Source: Wuchereria bancrofti
Lineage: Eukaryota; Nematoda; Chromadorea; Rhabditida; Onchocercidae
Assembly (NCBI GenBank): GCA_005281725.1
Contig: SSBO01000012.1
Span: 14,279,231 to 14,343,230 of the forward strand
Direction of reading: 5' to 3'
Length of the DNA stretch: 64,000 nucleotides
A model generated the notes under the pieces. That model was not told where the DNA came from, searched no databases, and saw only the letters and a list, made by a program, of their open reading frames with translations. Shown here piece after piece: positions 11,968 to 24,710 of the stretch (position 1 is the first letter of the stretch; each line of letters starts with the position of its first letter). The translations under genes were made by a program, and so were the position numbers.

Positions 11968-14189
11968 ATGACATGTCACCCATATGTGTTATTATTTCCT
12001 GTGTTTATATCAGCAATAGTCGGCAAATTAGCTACGGATGATGTTCCGAGAAGTAAAATTAAAGTTCCGGTGCCGGTTAATATTTCCGGAGTAATGTTTT
12101 GCAATCGTGTGTCAGCCTATGCAGTGCTGATTAATATCGTGGAAGAAGTTCCATGTTTGTAATTTTTAAATCTAAGCCACCTACTTTTACCCTTTTTTAA
12201 CTTCCATGTTTATTTATTCGAAAAATTATATTTTTATTTCCTTGTCTGAAATTTCGGTGAACATAGTTTTATCGTTATACATAAATCTATAAAACTGATT
12301 AAAATATCTTAAAAATTTCTTTTGATCATTAAAATGAAATTTTCTTTTTTGTAGAAAATAATGACGTAGCAAATGACAAAGGAATTTGTCCTTCAATCTT
12401 CCAGTAATTGCAAATTCTCTTCTTTCTGTTCATAAACTTATAATAGCACTTTTCTTTATCGACTATAAAATGTAAATTGAATTACAATTAAAGATGTATG
12501 TCTGTACATATCAATCCTCATTGTTACTGTGAGCGTCATCCTTGCTTACGTTTACCCACCATGTATCAACTCAATATTATATTACTTATCATGCATCACA
12601 TATTATAGTCATTATCCATCACAATATTATTCACTTTCATCACCTATTACTATTATAAGTAAACTCATATTAATATTATGCAACGATCACATTACATAAC
12701 AGTAAAATTGAAGCTAATAATTTTGATAAATATATACAATTTTAAGATGAGACAGAAGAAGGTAAGAAATACGGTAAATTACGAATTAGCGACTATAAAC
12801 TTTCTGACCGCGATGGTTATTTCGAAATCGTCGGTCGCAGATATATTATAACGGATCTGTTATTATTGAATATTACTCACCATTGCTTGCCAAATTCAAA
12901 ACGGAAAAAGTATCGGGTTAGAAGATTCTGAAATTTTGTTAGCCCAACAGAAAATTAATCATTCTGCAGGTGTATAATAATAATGTAAAAAAACTTTTTT
13001 TTCATTCATCAAGATTTTACAACAAACACAATGAAAATTCAATCGCTGATATATCTTCTATTCTAATTTACTTCTAGTTTACTGACATATCCACTGAATA
13101 CGTAGCATTTTCAGACCTATTTTCTGTTTTTGATCACTTAATTATTTTAAAATTAAGTTTAATAATGCTTTCATCATTTTTATGTAGGAACAGTTGATTA
13201 TGGTACGGGAAAATATGTCGTGAAAGTTTGTTGGGGTGCTTAGCAATAGCTATAATAAATATATATTCAATTGACCGGGTAGATTATACTTTGAGAAAAT
13301 TTGATCTGAATTTGAGTAATTTGTTAGATTGTTGTTTGAAACGATTTGATGGGAAGTAAATTGTAGCACTGCCAAATACAAGTACACTGGTTTTTAAGAA
13401 ATGTTTAAAAGAAGTTAAATGTCTCAATTGAATTCCTTGCAAAATGGCAGTGAATGATATCCAACAGAGAGTTTTTACATTAAATGCATCGGTTAGTTTA
13501 ATGAATATAAGCTTAGTTCTAGTGATAGTATATGAAATGTAAGCCTGTAGGAAGGATTTCATTCATAGCAATTAGAAAATGATAAAACAAATTTTTATAA
13601 TGCAAAATATTTTGACTACTTTGACATATTTATTTATAAAATATTTTGGTTTTTCGACAAAATGAGCAATCCACGTCATCCGTCAGAATTCATTTTTCTT
13701 CTACTGACAGTGACGTGAGCTATACACGTACCTGCAAAATTTACAGTACATCGTACACTTCTAATTCCAACATCTTCCTACCCTCTGTCATTTTGCATAT
13801 TGGAAAATGACTTTTTTTGTCATCCGTAGGTCATCGTTAGCAGCATCCTTCACTGTTACTAACTTATATAATGAAAGTATGCAAATATAAACTTTTAAAT
13901 TTCAAATATTTCCATACCAGATTTGAAATTGAAAATACAGATTGTGGATAGTTTCAAAAAATTGACTTTCTTCAAGAAATTGAACGATAATTTATTGATA
14001 TGTAATGTATTTCAGAACTGCTTTACGAATATCATGTACAGAATTCGTAGTGATCTAAAAAATATGAGATATAATGTAGGAGAAATTTATCTGGATCGAT
14101 TAGAATTGCAAAATGATGTACAATGTCGTGAATGGCCCTATGAATATCCTCAATTCGTTAAAGATTATATCGCCAAAAATCCAACATAA
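11968..14189 (+). CDS. transthyretin-like family secreted protein
   Basis: Three exons: 11968-12154, 12747-12916 and 14016-14189, in phase, giving 176 residues with TAA at 14187-14189. Residues 1-19 form a hydrophobic signal-peptide-like start (VLLFPVFISAIVG). The body follows the nematode transthyretin-like (TTR) pattern: an ISGVMFCN strand (Cys45), an acidic loop, then LSDRDGYFEIVGRR (residues 81-94), matching the family's 'D..G.F.L.G' signature. Next come LNITHHC (Cys109), a basic segment, and RYNVGEIYLD near residues 137-146, matching the typical C-terminal 'YDIG.INL' strand. The family is large, nematode-specific and mostly secreted; individual functions are largely unknown, although some bind hydrophobic ligands or act in neurodegeneration pathways. 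Exon 1 uses a CAT|GTTTGT donor; the in-frame TAA after it confirms that splicing is needed. The sequence is divergent from the family core, so it is not assigned to a numbered ttr gene. Confidence 0.82.
13284..13562 (-). other. open frame inside TTR intron 2, probably not a gene
   Basis: A minus-strand ATG-started frame of 92 codons lies wholly within the second intron of the transthyretin-like gene. It has no recognisable domain, no convincing signal peptide and composition like the surrounding intron. It is listed only because it is one of the longer ATG frames here; most likely chance. Confidence 0.15.
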
Positions 14190-15269
14190 ATTAAACGTGA
14201 CTCTAAAATATCACTTATTCCTAATATAATTCTATATTTCCTTTCTTATTTTCATGTTTAGAATTTATTATATTATTTATTAATTTGAACGAAAATAAAA
14301 AATTCACTCAATTGTACATAAATATATTTAATACATAATATAAATACAGAAATATATTTTTAGTTACTGTTTGAATTGATTCAAACAGCAATTGAAAATG
14401 TTCAGTTTCAATTTTGACAAATTGAAAGTATTATATGTGATCTTTGTGCATTATATTTATTTAAATTTGACATACCTTTCTCGAATTTTGGTAAGTTTCG
14501 AATTAAAGGTAACTGCAAAAAAAAAAAACAAAAAATAAGTCGAAAAGAAGTTGCAGCTGTAAAAATCAAAATTCTTTGGCCAAATTTCAATAAAAAAAAA
14601 ATTCTAATATTTTTTACAGAAAATTTTGTCGAAATTGTGCAGCATTCCAGAAAAAAAAAATGGTTTTGTGATATTGTGGTTTTATGTTTTAAATGTGGAA
14701 AATATTGCACATTTCAGCATTTAATTTCATCAGTAATATTAACTGCATATTTATTTCATAAGAAAAAGAAACAATACAAAATGTTTCATATAAGTAATCA
14801 AAATAGAAGATAATTGTTTCAGAGAATGATTCTCACTACTTTTTGATTTTTATTTTAGCTATTATTATATATAGTTATGTTATTTATAAACCAGACATTT
14901 TCTAAGAAATTCACACTTTTTGCTATTATCTGTTAATCCACATATTCGTCCATCTGTTTGCCAGGATTTACCTAATTTTCACAAGAATCATCAAATCAAT
15001 TTCAATTCGCTGTGTAAATGAAGATAACCAGGAAACAATTTTATATGGTGTTTTTTCTTATTTCATTAAGATTTGTTCCATTTTTTCAAGTCTTTATATA
15101 ATTAACCGAAGTTTAATTCTGCTTTGGTTGTGCTTTTGTACTTAACGAAAAATTTTAATTATTTTGAAACGCAAATCGAAATTGAATACTACAAAAGCAA
15201 CGCATCCGTAATAACGATTGAAGCGGATCTAAGTTGGCGCAAAGTGCAATATGAATTCTATAGAATTGG

Positions 15270-15629
15270 ATGAAGGAGATATTCTATTTTCAGATAAAAC
15301 TAGGAAATAGCATTAAGAATGAGACATTCTATTTATTGCCGTCTGTCATCTCAGATTATTTGTTTCGATGTATGTACAAAGTGCAACATTCACCCCTATT
15401 CCACCACATCTGCAATGAGAAAGTCATTCTCCTCACTTTACCGAAAGACAATCAAATAACCCCCTTCACCTACTACTGCAACGATCCCACAACAAACACT
15501 GTTCTCCACCAAACTTTACTAAACGAAGGACGACTTTCAAAAATCCACAAGATAAAACAGGATGGAACTCCTCTCTCAGCCATTGTCGTAGACAATTCCG
15601 CAAAGATTGTGCAGTGGTTTAATGGATGA
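15270..15629 (+). CDS. orphan reading frame with C-rich codon use, unknown protein
   Basis: An open frame of about 119 codons ending at TGA 15627-15629. From about 15340 on it uses many C-ending codons (ATC, CAC, CTC, ACC, TAC, AAC, GTC), quite unlike the A/T-ending codons of the other genes in this window. A TTTTCAG at 15288-15294 could be its acceptor, making it a last exon starting at 15295. Alternatively, an ATG at 15251 opens 19 codons in another frame that overlap this one, so a frameshifted old gene is possible. The translation has two or three Cys and no transmembrane segment. I recognise no domain. It could be an exon of an unrecognised gene, a decayed gene or acquired DNA. Confidence 0.35.
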   Translation: MKEIFYFQIKLGNSIKNETFYLLPSVISDYLFRCMYKVQHSPLFHHICNEKVILLTLPKDNQITPFTYYCNDPTTNTVLHQTLLNEGRLSKIHKIKQDGTPLSAIVVDNSAKIVQWFNG

Positions 15630-18235
15630 GAGAGACAAACACAGAAAAATACTTTCAGCTGTGATGTAGTTGAATATGATGGAGTGCCATTTTAGAATTA
15701 TTTCATACTTCAATATCCTGCAGTTAACTGAAACTCGCAGAAAGCAAACAAATTACCACTGACCAATCGTTACCCTTGCAAGGTTTCCGAAAATATCTTT
15801 ATAACCACGAACACTCAAATTTCGATATATTTTTGAAAAATTAATATTTCATTTAATTAATGCTTTGTGGTATTTCTGTGCAGTTATTGTGAGCAATGTA
15901 TAATATTACTTAATGAATCATTATTAAAACAATTGTTTATCATTAATATCATATGTTGCTCATCTCCCTTTGCACAAAATTAGTATTTCGAAGGAAACAA
16001 TAAATTGCTTTATTAAATTCCATGAGTGGTATTTATTTAAGTTATTGAGTAATTTTTAACACAGATAAAATTAAAAGTGGCAGAAAATCCATCGTCTTTG
16101 ACATACATTAGAGGGGCAAATTCAATTATTAAGTAAAATACTTAAGATTTAGTAATATATAAAAACACCATACAGCGCAATCTATAACAGTCTAAAGCAT
16201 TTCAAATTTGTCACGTAAAGCCGGACAGATCCACAAATTGCCAAAATTTGAATTGAACAGATGTTTGAATGTTACTGCTTATGGGAATGATGATTGAAAT
16301 CAACGGAAAAGATAAGGATGACTGTTTATTAATTTATCAGAACATAAATTCATCAAAAAAAAATTAAATGAAATAAATATGTCCAAAAATATCCAGTAAT
16401 TATGAAAATCCAAGAAGTATACATATAAAAAAAAGACTGTGATAAGTTCAATATCGTTTTTTCTTCGATTTTAAAACGCTTGCTGTTTACAAGAAACTAG
16501 CTTCTAACCAATTACTTAATTAACCATATTTTAGAATAACTAGAAACTAATCTAAAGTTAAATTAAATGATGGGATGAACTGCAGCTGGGCATGAGCGCC
16601 AATAAGTAATAATTAATTAAGTAATACAACTTAAAAAATAATGATTCTGATTTTAATGTTTTATTTACAGTTCATGGTGAAGCAATTTGATCTTGTGATT
16701 GATTAAACTAAAATAAAAATATCTGGAAAAACCGTGAACTGAATATGGTCAATTCTTAATCTCTTGGAATATTTAAAAAATTTAATTCAGAAGATGGCTT
16801 TTAATTAATTGATTGAGCTAATTATATTGTGTAAGGATCAAGCGGATTAGATGAACGCTTGATTTTTAAGCTGATTTTTGGAAAATTGGACATTTAAGAA
16901 AGCATTTAAAGAATTAAAATCGAATTAATCAAAGGAAATTAAAAATTTGAAAATGATATGATTACGATTAAGTGTAGCCATCAATTTTGCTCATGAAATA
17001 ATCAACAACAATGAGAAACACATTATCAGCAATAACGTGCTGTTTAATGTTTATGTTAATAGTTCATGAACAACTGGAATAGTGAAATAAACAGTTGGTA
17101 ATTATAGAACAAAAAGAAAAAAAAATTAGTGAACAAAAGATGAAACAAAAATATAACAAGTATGTATGAGTTTTTTAATTCTAACATAATCTGTCCTTAA
17201 TTAGAATTGATTAAGATTTTAATTTAGATATCAATCAAAAGAAAAAAGAGAATATTGCACAGAAAAGTACATAGATATTATCAAAATTTATCAAAATATT
17301 CCTAACAAATAATAAGACAAATTGAGCAGAAAGAGTTAGTTATGTATCAAATTCAACTAAACTGATTATTTGATCTTACAGTTTTATTACAAATTAGCCA
17401 ATTGGTCATTTTCTTCCTTGTCCATATCATTCCGATCATTTACAGTCGATCATACATTGTTGATGTTTAGAAGACGGAAACTGACACCAAATTATAATAC
17501 ATTTTGAACTAATGGAATTGAAAAATTCCGTTAAATTATTGCCCGCGATTTATAACGCTCACCAGCATGATTCACCATATAAATCAGTAAATTTTGTTGA
17601 TCAATTCTTTAACCAAATATATGATATAAAGCTAAAAAAAATTGCTTTATACGAATTTCATGATCAAAAAGATAGAAGATGAAGTGGAACCAAATTAAGA
17701 AATAAAATCATCCACATGGATTTCAATCATTTTATTCAGGTTAGCTACTCTATTATCATAATATCCTATCAAACGATAATAATTAGTCAAGGCATTACCT
17801 CTAGATAGCAATTATTTGAAAGAAGCATTATTTGTCGATTGAAAAGAAGAAATACACTTTACGAATTCGCAGCAGCAATTCATTGAAATAAACGAAATTC
17901 ATAAGAAGCATAGAAAGAAAGAAAAGATTCGAAAAATTGTGAAAAGATTTTGTAAACAGCAAAACAATCTGATCCAAATTGTTTAACTCGATATGAAAAG
18001 GCAACAGACAGCAGTTGCTGTTAGTGATGCGACTTTAGAGCTAAGCACGAACATTTGAGCTCGAGAGCTATTGGTACTGCAAAGAATATCTTAGCAATAT
18101 GGCGGAAGTAAATGATTGATATGAAATAAATTCGTCTCTGAGTATTATGGTAATAGTTGTTCTAAACATTGTTAAGCTATGCTCAATCAGTCAATTTTCG
18201 TATTTTAGTATTATTTAAATCAGAAATTAAATTTA

Positions 18236-18358
18236 CATATATATATATATATATGATAAGCAATAAATTAAAAATTTTAATTCATGATGAGCTACTTTAA
18301 GCCATTAGCATCAGCTGTGATAACAATGTATTTTGTATGCAGACACACACACACACAG
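18236..18358. repeat. microsatellites (TA)n and (AC)n
   Basis: A pure AT dinucleotide run at 18236-18254 and an AC dinucleotide run at about 18341-18358, about 85 bp apart in noncoding DNA. Both are ordinary simple repeats and useful as polymorphic markers. Confidence 0.85.
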
Positions 18359-19351
18359 ACATATATACATAGATGCTGAAGGGAATGATAATCATATCAG
18401 TATGTTCAACATCATCACTGTTATCAAATTTATCTCTGCATCTCTTCTAGCTACTATTTATTTTGTTAATTTCAAATTGAATTTTTTTTTTTTTGCAGTC
18501 ATGTAAAATGATTTCTGTGACTGAAAAAAAAACAAAGGTAAAAATATTGATAAGTGAATAGAAACGATTGAGTCAAAATGAATAGGCAGGCATTAAACAG
18601 ATCAATTAACCTTAAAGCGTTCAAATTTCAGTATAATATTTGAAAATCTATCAAGATAGTGTTAATAGAAGGAAGGTAGGGAATGAATATTGTAAAGATT
18701 TCCAATGTGAAAAGTGTTGCCATCCGGGAAAGACGTCAATAAAATTTTTAAAATGAAGATTAAGTGAATGTAGTAGGTTTAAAATTGAAGAAAATGAGAG
18801 TATGTTAAATAATAAACGAATGTCCAAGAGATGATTCGGCGATGGGTATACAATGTAAAGCGATACTGACCATCACTGACTATTTATAAATATATAAATA
18901 TGCCTGTTAGCATGATTTTGTTTCTATGATTTGCAATGTTGTTTGATACAATAATTGATGATATATTTCATCATCATATAAAAGAAAAAATTTAATTCAT
19001 CTGGTATTCAATAACAAAATGATATGGAAAACCTTGTATGAATAGCTGATCAAGAACCGAATTAATAGGTCATCAAAAATGACCAACAAATAATCGCTCC
19101 TAAGTTTTGCAAAATAGCAGAATGGAAATAAATGGAATTGAAATTGAAATGATGTTTGCTCTTTTTGTTTTTTGAAAAAAAAACACAGTAATGCAAAAAA
19201 AAAAAAAAAAAAAACATAGTAATGGAATGGTTTAATATGATGGGTATGGAAGGATAAGCAAAGTTAAATAAAAATGTTATAAATTGACATGAAATGCACA
19301 ATAAATGCCATATAATAATACGGTAATGATAAGGGATGATACCAGAAATAT

Positions 19352-20589
19352 TTAAAAAAATATCTTCAACTTGACTTCTTCACAGCTACCCAATTTAGTT
19401 GACCAGCTACCATCTTGACAGGTCGAATGTGAAGCACCATCGCTTACTTTTTGTCCAAATGGACATGTTAACAGTGCTACAGTACCTTTTTGGAATTTTT
19501 GTGATTTTGAATGCTGCAAAAGTTTATGGAAATTTTGCAGTGAAAAATTACAAAGAGAAGTTGAATTTGTCATAACACGATTTTATATTAGTAAAATGTT
19601 AGGTATTAATAGGGCTTCAAATTCACATCAATAAAGATTTCATTTTTTTTAACTAGCAATAAAAGACATATCAAAAGTACAAACAAAAAAGATGGCAAAA
19701 TTTTTTGAAAAATTTAAAATATATTAAACTGTTATTTAATTTAGAAAAAATGACAAAAATCAATTGAATTAATCAGAAAAAAATAACAAAAATCAATTGA
19801 ATTAATTTAAAATCTGTTGAAAAATATACCGGAATATATGTTATAATGCCCGTTGTGTGATTCATTGGATCGCAAGTTAAATCGAGATTTGATGTCGAAG
19901 CATTAGATAATACATTAGAGATTACAATGCATGATCCTAATAAAATAATACATATGAAGGACTTGTTGAAGTATTATTTAAGTAATAAAAAAACAATTTA
20001 CATAAAGTTCAAACATTTTTGCTTTAATGGCACTAAAAAGAAAAAGTGGAATGATTTTAAAGATAACTATATTTTAAAAATAAACATTATCTTCCAGTGG
20101 ATTTACATGCTTAAGCATGTATAAAATATTGCCATTTATTATATTTATAGAGAAGAAATATGGTTCATACTACCAAATAAATTTTGAGAGAAAAGATTGT
20201 GATTTTATCTAACTTGTTGCAAAGAAAGCAATAAAATTAAAAGTTAAAAAAAGTCACAATAATAATTAAAAAAAAAATTGAACATTAAAATTGCAACCAC
20301 TTTAAATTATAGTCCATTTTATTGCCTAAAATTATAAACTTTTGTTGCTTATCTTTTCAATATGGCACGGTTGTAGTAATAGTATTTATTGTAGTAAAAT
20401 CTTTACCTAATTTTGGTTCCCAAATGCCTTTCGAAGTGCATTTTGTAGTTGATGAACCATTTACAACAAAGCCCAGATTACATGACAAAGCAGCCACTGA
20501 ACCAGTACTATGGAAAAGATCAGGTATTGGTGATAAAAAATTATATGTTACCAAAGCATTTGGAACTGGTAAATGTGCCAAACATAAAG
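19352..20589 (-). CDS. sushi (CCP) domain protein, 3' exons; 5' end not found
   Basis: Three phase-compatible minus-strand exons: 20589-20407, 19936-19830 and 19513-19352, about 150 codons, ending at TAA. The first carries a nearly whole sushi module: opening Cys (CLAHLPVPNAL), second Cys (ALSCNLGF), third Cys (TKCTSKGIWEP) and closing Cys at the start of the next exon (GSC). A second module follows, opening CIVISN and closing LLTCPFGQ, STCQDGSW, LGSC. It contains an additional Cys (LTCDP), which is unusual. Sushi modules occur in secreted or surface proteins that bind other proteins. The first exon needs a preceding exon that supplies one base, so the signal peptide and start lie upstream (above 20600) and I could not identify them. 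The stop shortly after the last module suggests a secreted rather than membrane-anchored product. Confidence 0.75.
19745..19812. repeat. tandem duplication in an intron
   Basis: Two adjacent copies of a unit of about 35 bp containing ACAAAAATCAATTGAATTAAT, in the intron between the last two sushi-gene exons. Confidence 0.7.
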
Positions 20590-23136
20590 CTGAAATAGGA
20601 AAATTTTTGGGAATCTTTCAAATTTAAACATTCTTCGTGTTACAATTAAAATTTGACAACATAATCACTAGCAGTAAAATTAAACTTAAACAAGCTACAA
20701 AAGTTCAATTAAGTTCAATTAAATTTTAAAATTTCTTCCTTAATTTGAAATGTATAAATGTTTATAATTCTTTTAAATTTAGAATTTTTCAGCCTATCAA
20801 ATCAATTTATAACATTTTCCGTTATATGTTGAGGAATTATTGAAAATTTCTTACTTCAATGAAAGAAAAAAACTTTGTTTTTAAATTTTTTTTTTTAAAG
20901 TAAAATGGAAACCGATGACTGTTGTGGTTCTGGACAAAAGAATTGAAAATGCCAAAATGGAACGATTCATTGCACAATTTCAATATAATTATTTCTGAAA
21001 TAAAAAAGGAAACATTGAAGAATTACTTCAACAGTTTAAGCTGTTGCTTGCATAATTTTGAAATTATAATACGAAATTTAAATGTCATAGTGATATTTTC
21101 TTCATGCAAAAAGAGAAAAAAAAAACAGAAAATAAAAGAACCACCTGTGCCTCATTTCATTTTTTTCTTCTCCTCCCTTCCTCACCGCATCGGATTTGGG
21201 AAAATACGAAATTCACAGGATATTTTCCGTATAAATTTTTATAAATTAAAAGAGATTAAGAGTAAAAAAGTTTCTGATAAATGATAAATTGTAATGAAGA
21301 GATGAGTGAAGACAGAGGGTGAGAGGGAGAGAGAGGGCAATTCTATAAGGTCAAAACGAACAATACCGCTTCTTCCTCCTTTTCTACTTTCTTCCATGAG
21401 ATAATAATATAAATTGTTTGGGGTCAAACAATCAAAGATGATCACTTTCTCTTCCGATCTTATGTTCCACATTTTCACCTTTCCTTTTTTCTTTTAGTAA
21501 TTATTTATTATACCTATAAATAATATTATACTTATGATGGAATTTCACATTAATCTATTTCATTAATTGAAATAAACATTCTCACAATACCATTAAAAGT
21601 TATATAACAATTTATATTATTACATTGTCATTTAATAGTGTCATATATTATTATCATTATTTGAATCTACCGGTTACCAACGTACGGTTATTAAATCATT
21701 ATTTATACAAAAGAAAAAAATTGACAGTTAAATAAGGACGGAGAATTGTTACACACTAATACATCCGAGTACTGAATTAAACTTTTACAATTTGCATAAG
21801 TTGAAGAAATCAGACAATTGTATATTTCATGTACCAAAGAATTTCCAAAATGTTCAGCTTAATTCCATTTCATTAAATATTTATTCTAAATATGTATATA
21901 TTTGCTCAATATACTGAAAAACAAAGTGCTTTATTTCTCATAATTTCAGAAGATAAATATAATATCATTATAAAAGACAAAGATGAGTTGAAAAAGAAAA
22001 AAAAAACTAAAAAACTTAACTGAAGTACAATACAAAGAGATACCCTATAAAAATGAAAAAAAGTTCTATTTGGAAAGGCCAAAAAATAGGAAAATTGAGC
22101 AAACATACAAACACATAAAAAGAGAGTGTAAATTTCATAGGTTCTAAGTTATTTGTGAATATAATTCTTCCAATCTTGCTAATCTAATTATACACATAAT
22201 ATACAGTATTATCAAGAATATCATATCTAATCAGTCAAAAAGAAAAATATAGCCATGTAAGAGAAAAAGACTTTGAGATCATTTTTAATTCTTCGTGTTC
22301 ACCTGTACCATAATTAGCCATTCTATGTATTACATGCTCCCAATATAATATTAAAATTATCCGTGTAATTAAAGTTATTGCAAAATGCAATCACACTAAT
22401 AGATAATAATTTTAAAAAAATAAATTTAAAAAAAAAAAATAAACTTAAAAAAAAAATAAATTTTTTTTTTTTAAAAAAAACTAACTGATCACTAAAATTC
22501 CAAATTGCTAAATACTATACGAATGTTGCAGAAATTTTCTGAACATTGTTATGTTAGCATTCTATTTTTGACATAAGTATCATTCTTTAACATAGCTCAT
22601 ATTTTCTCTTTTAATATTCCTCTTTAAATATGAATTAATATACAAACTGCTAGCATAAGACATAAACAAGTCTTACTTTAGCGCAGCGCTCCCGTCGCAG
22701 ATCAATTTATCATTAAATATACCCATCAGATGATAAAAACATTTGTACGATTATAAAAGACGATCTGTGGAACACTGCTAATATTTATGGAACCAAAAGA
22801 GTTTTCAATCAATGAACAAAATATACTTACCATTTGGCTAAAGTTTTTCATTTGGCACGTTTGTTATCTAAAAACCAAATGCCTTTTCCAATTCCTTCAA
22901 ATCATCCCCTCTACTCTAAAGTTTCTTACATTCTTAAGAATTAACTAATACGGGAAGATTTCAATGCCATTTAATAACGAGACAAATGAAAAACTGTGGA
23001 CGTTCCTTCCCTTCTTTATTCCATTTCTGATGTTAGATGATATTTAGAATTAAATCCGTGTGTAAATGGTAGAAAGATAAAGTTGCTAGGCTCATTGAAA
23101 AGATAAAATCACATTCCATAAGTCATTTCAAATTTA
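20590..23136. other. region upstream of the sushi gene, no clear exon
   Basis: About 2.5 kb that should hold the missing 5' exon(s) and promoter of the sushi gene. It contains a purine-rich tract (about 21294-21342) and an A/T homopolymer-rich block (22408-22478). I found no signal-peptide exon that joins in phase to the exon at 20589. A short plus-strand ATG frame at about 20905 (METDDCCGSG) stops after 13 codons and is not supported. Confidence 0.4.
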
Positions 23137-24305
23137 CTAAAGAAAAAAATGTATGAGAGTTATCGATATCTTCTGATATTCAGGCATCTGTGGAGAATAT
23201 ATTAATTTGGGCGGTTTTGGCACAGTCCAAATTCGGTAAAGGTTAATGTTCTTTTTTTTCTTTTTCTTATGGGGAGATTCTTCACCTTCTGCTCCTGGAG
23301 TAAGTTGTTTCGTGCAGTTGTCGGTAGTACACAAGAATACTACATTATCTTTAAAACTGCAAAAGTTCCTCTTTTTCCATCTTACTTTTAAACATATTCA
23401 AGTATTTTGTCATAATCATAAAATTGACAGCGGCTTGTAAATTTGGGAATATAAAAAGAAATATTTTGGCAAACTATTGAGCATATCTGCCTTATTTCGA
23501 TCTTTAGAAGACGAAGCTTTTGCTAGATGAGATTTCAACAGCAGGCCCTATTGAGCAACGTTTACTAGAAAGTAATAGTTTGAAGTCGGTATTTCTACTT
23601 TTCTTGTCATATTTCTGAATAAAATTATAATTCAGTTCTTATATCATAATTATGAAATCATATTTTAAGTGATAATTATAAAATCATTTGTTTCATTGAC
23701 CAAATCGTAATATAATACACACAGTTTATCTACCAGAAAGTAATTGAGGAAGTGGCATAATTCAAAGTCACTGAGGAAATAATTTTTCGGAGGATGATCC
23801 ATTGATTGTGTTTACATAGCGCATATATATATATATATATATATATTATACTTAAAACTGGGAGTGATTTACAGTATCTTGATATATCTTATCTGATGCA
23901 AAGAGAGCTATGTGAGTGAAAAAAAAAAAGAATTATTACGGAATATTTGATACAACTGTTGTGAATTTTGAATTCGCGAGGCATAAATTACTTCATTGAG
24001 CCATTTTCTCATATGTTTTTTTATTTATCTTGATCTAACTTTTTTTTCTATTCATTTACCATTAATGACTAAAATGCCACATACAATATTATACATACAA
24101 ATATTTCCTATTCTTTAGCCAATCGTATCAGATATTCTTTAGAATAGTTGTTATTAACATACCAGTTCCTATATCTGAGAGGATCTATCAAATATTGTAA
24201 ACTAATCCCATCTTAACATATACGGATTCATATGTGAAAGATTACTTACTATAAATCTTTCTCCTTGTCTCCCTTGACCTTAACAATTACTTCTTGCTTT
24301 GTCAT
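23137..24305 (-). CDS. candidate two-exon small protein, unknown function
   Basis: On the minus strand an ATG at 24305 opens 18 codons (start MTKQEVIVKVKGDKEKD) up to a strong GTAAGT donor, exon 24305-24250. A TTTTGCAG acceptor at 23357 continues in phase with FKDNVVFLCTTDNCTKQL, then a Gly/Glu stretch, a poly-Lys run and LYRIWTVPKPPKLIYSP, stopping at TAG 23137-23139. The product would be 91 residues. The CxxxxxC pair (CTTDNC) and basic run are the only landmarks; there is no signal peptide or membrane segment, so a cytosolic or nuclear protein is likelier than a secreted one. The last part may be spliced differently, since another donor-like GTGAAG follows GCAGAAG. The intron carries a dispersed repeat. 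Confidence 0.4.
23361..23526 (+). repeat. dispersed repeat, copy 1
   Basis: Begins AAAAGTTCCTC and ends GAAGCTTTTGCTAG. It matches, with small indels and substitutions, the reverse complement of 29567-29728, about 6 kb away. Shared blocks include TATTTTGTCATAATC, GCGGCTTGTAAATTT, AACTATTGAGCATA and TTTAGAAGACGAAGC. This copy has a short insertion before the last block, and a further weak match (CATTGACCAAATC near 23697) suggests the full unit is longer. No coding potential; it looks like a nonautonomous element or other interspersed repeat. Confidence 0.75.
23824..23847. repeat. (AT)n microsatellite
   Basis: A run of AT dinucleotides in the intron of the candidate small gene, flanked by unique sequence. 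Confidence 0.8.
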
Positions 24306-24710
24306 ACTCGTCAATAAAATTTAGCTCGGGGTATTTCGGTTGTTACACTACTGCTACCCAACGCGAATCCCTCCAAAATGAAAAAATAAGAAAACCTCTC
24401 CTAAAGAAAAAAATCAACCTTCACCAAATTTTGACTATATCAAATTAAAGTTTTCCCAAATTCAAATAAAATCCATTACAACGATTGACTAAAAGGCCGA
24501 TTGACTAAATTTGTATGTGTTCGGTATTTTAACCATTATGGACAAAGACAGAAATTTAATTAAATTTAAGATAAACAAATAAAGGGCATGAGAAATTGGC
24601 TAAATGAGGAATCAGAAATTATCGTGACATTTGAAATTCGCGACAGCATGCCCGCACGCCACATAAAGTCACAAACCGAAAACACAAACTGCAAAACAAA
24701 ACACTATTCA

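Larger units (their letters stand above)
14190..19351. other. intergenic region, mostly noncoding
   Basis: About 5.2 kb between the transthyretin-like gene and the sushi gene, AT-rich throughout. It contains the orphan frame at 15270-15629 (listed separately), a (TA)n run at 18236-18254, an (AC)n run at about 18341-18358 and poly-A runs near 19180-19215. I see no other exon and no RNA gene. The two genes converge, so this holds both 3' flanks. Confidence 0.5.

Noticed and set aside
20905..20946. Short plus-strand frame METDDCCGSG, resembling the CCGSGC motif of oxidoreductase-like proteins
   Set aside because: It stops after 13 codons, lacks the rest of the motif, and no in-phase donor or continuing exon is visible.
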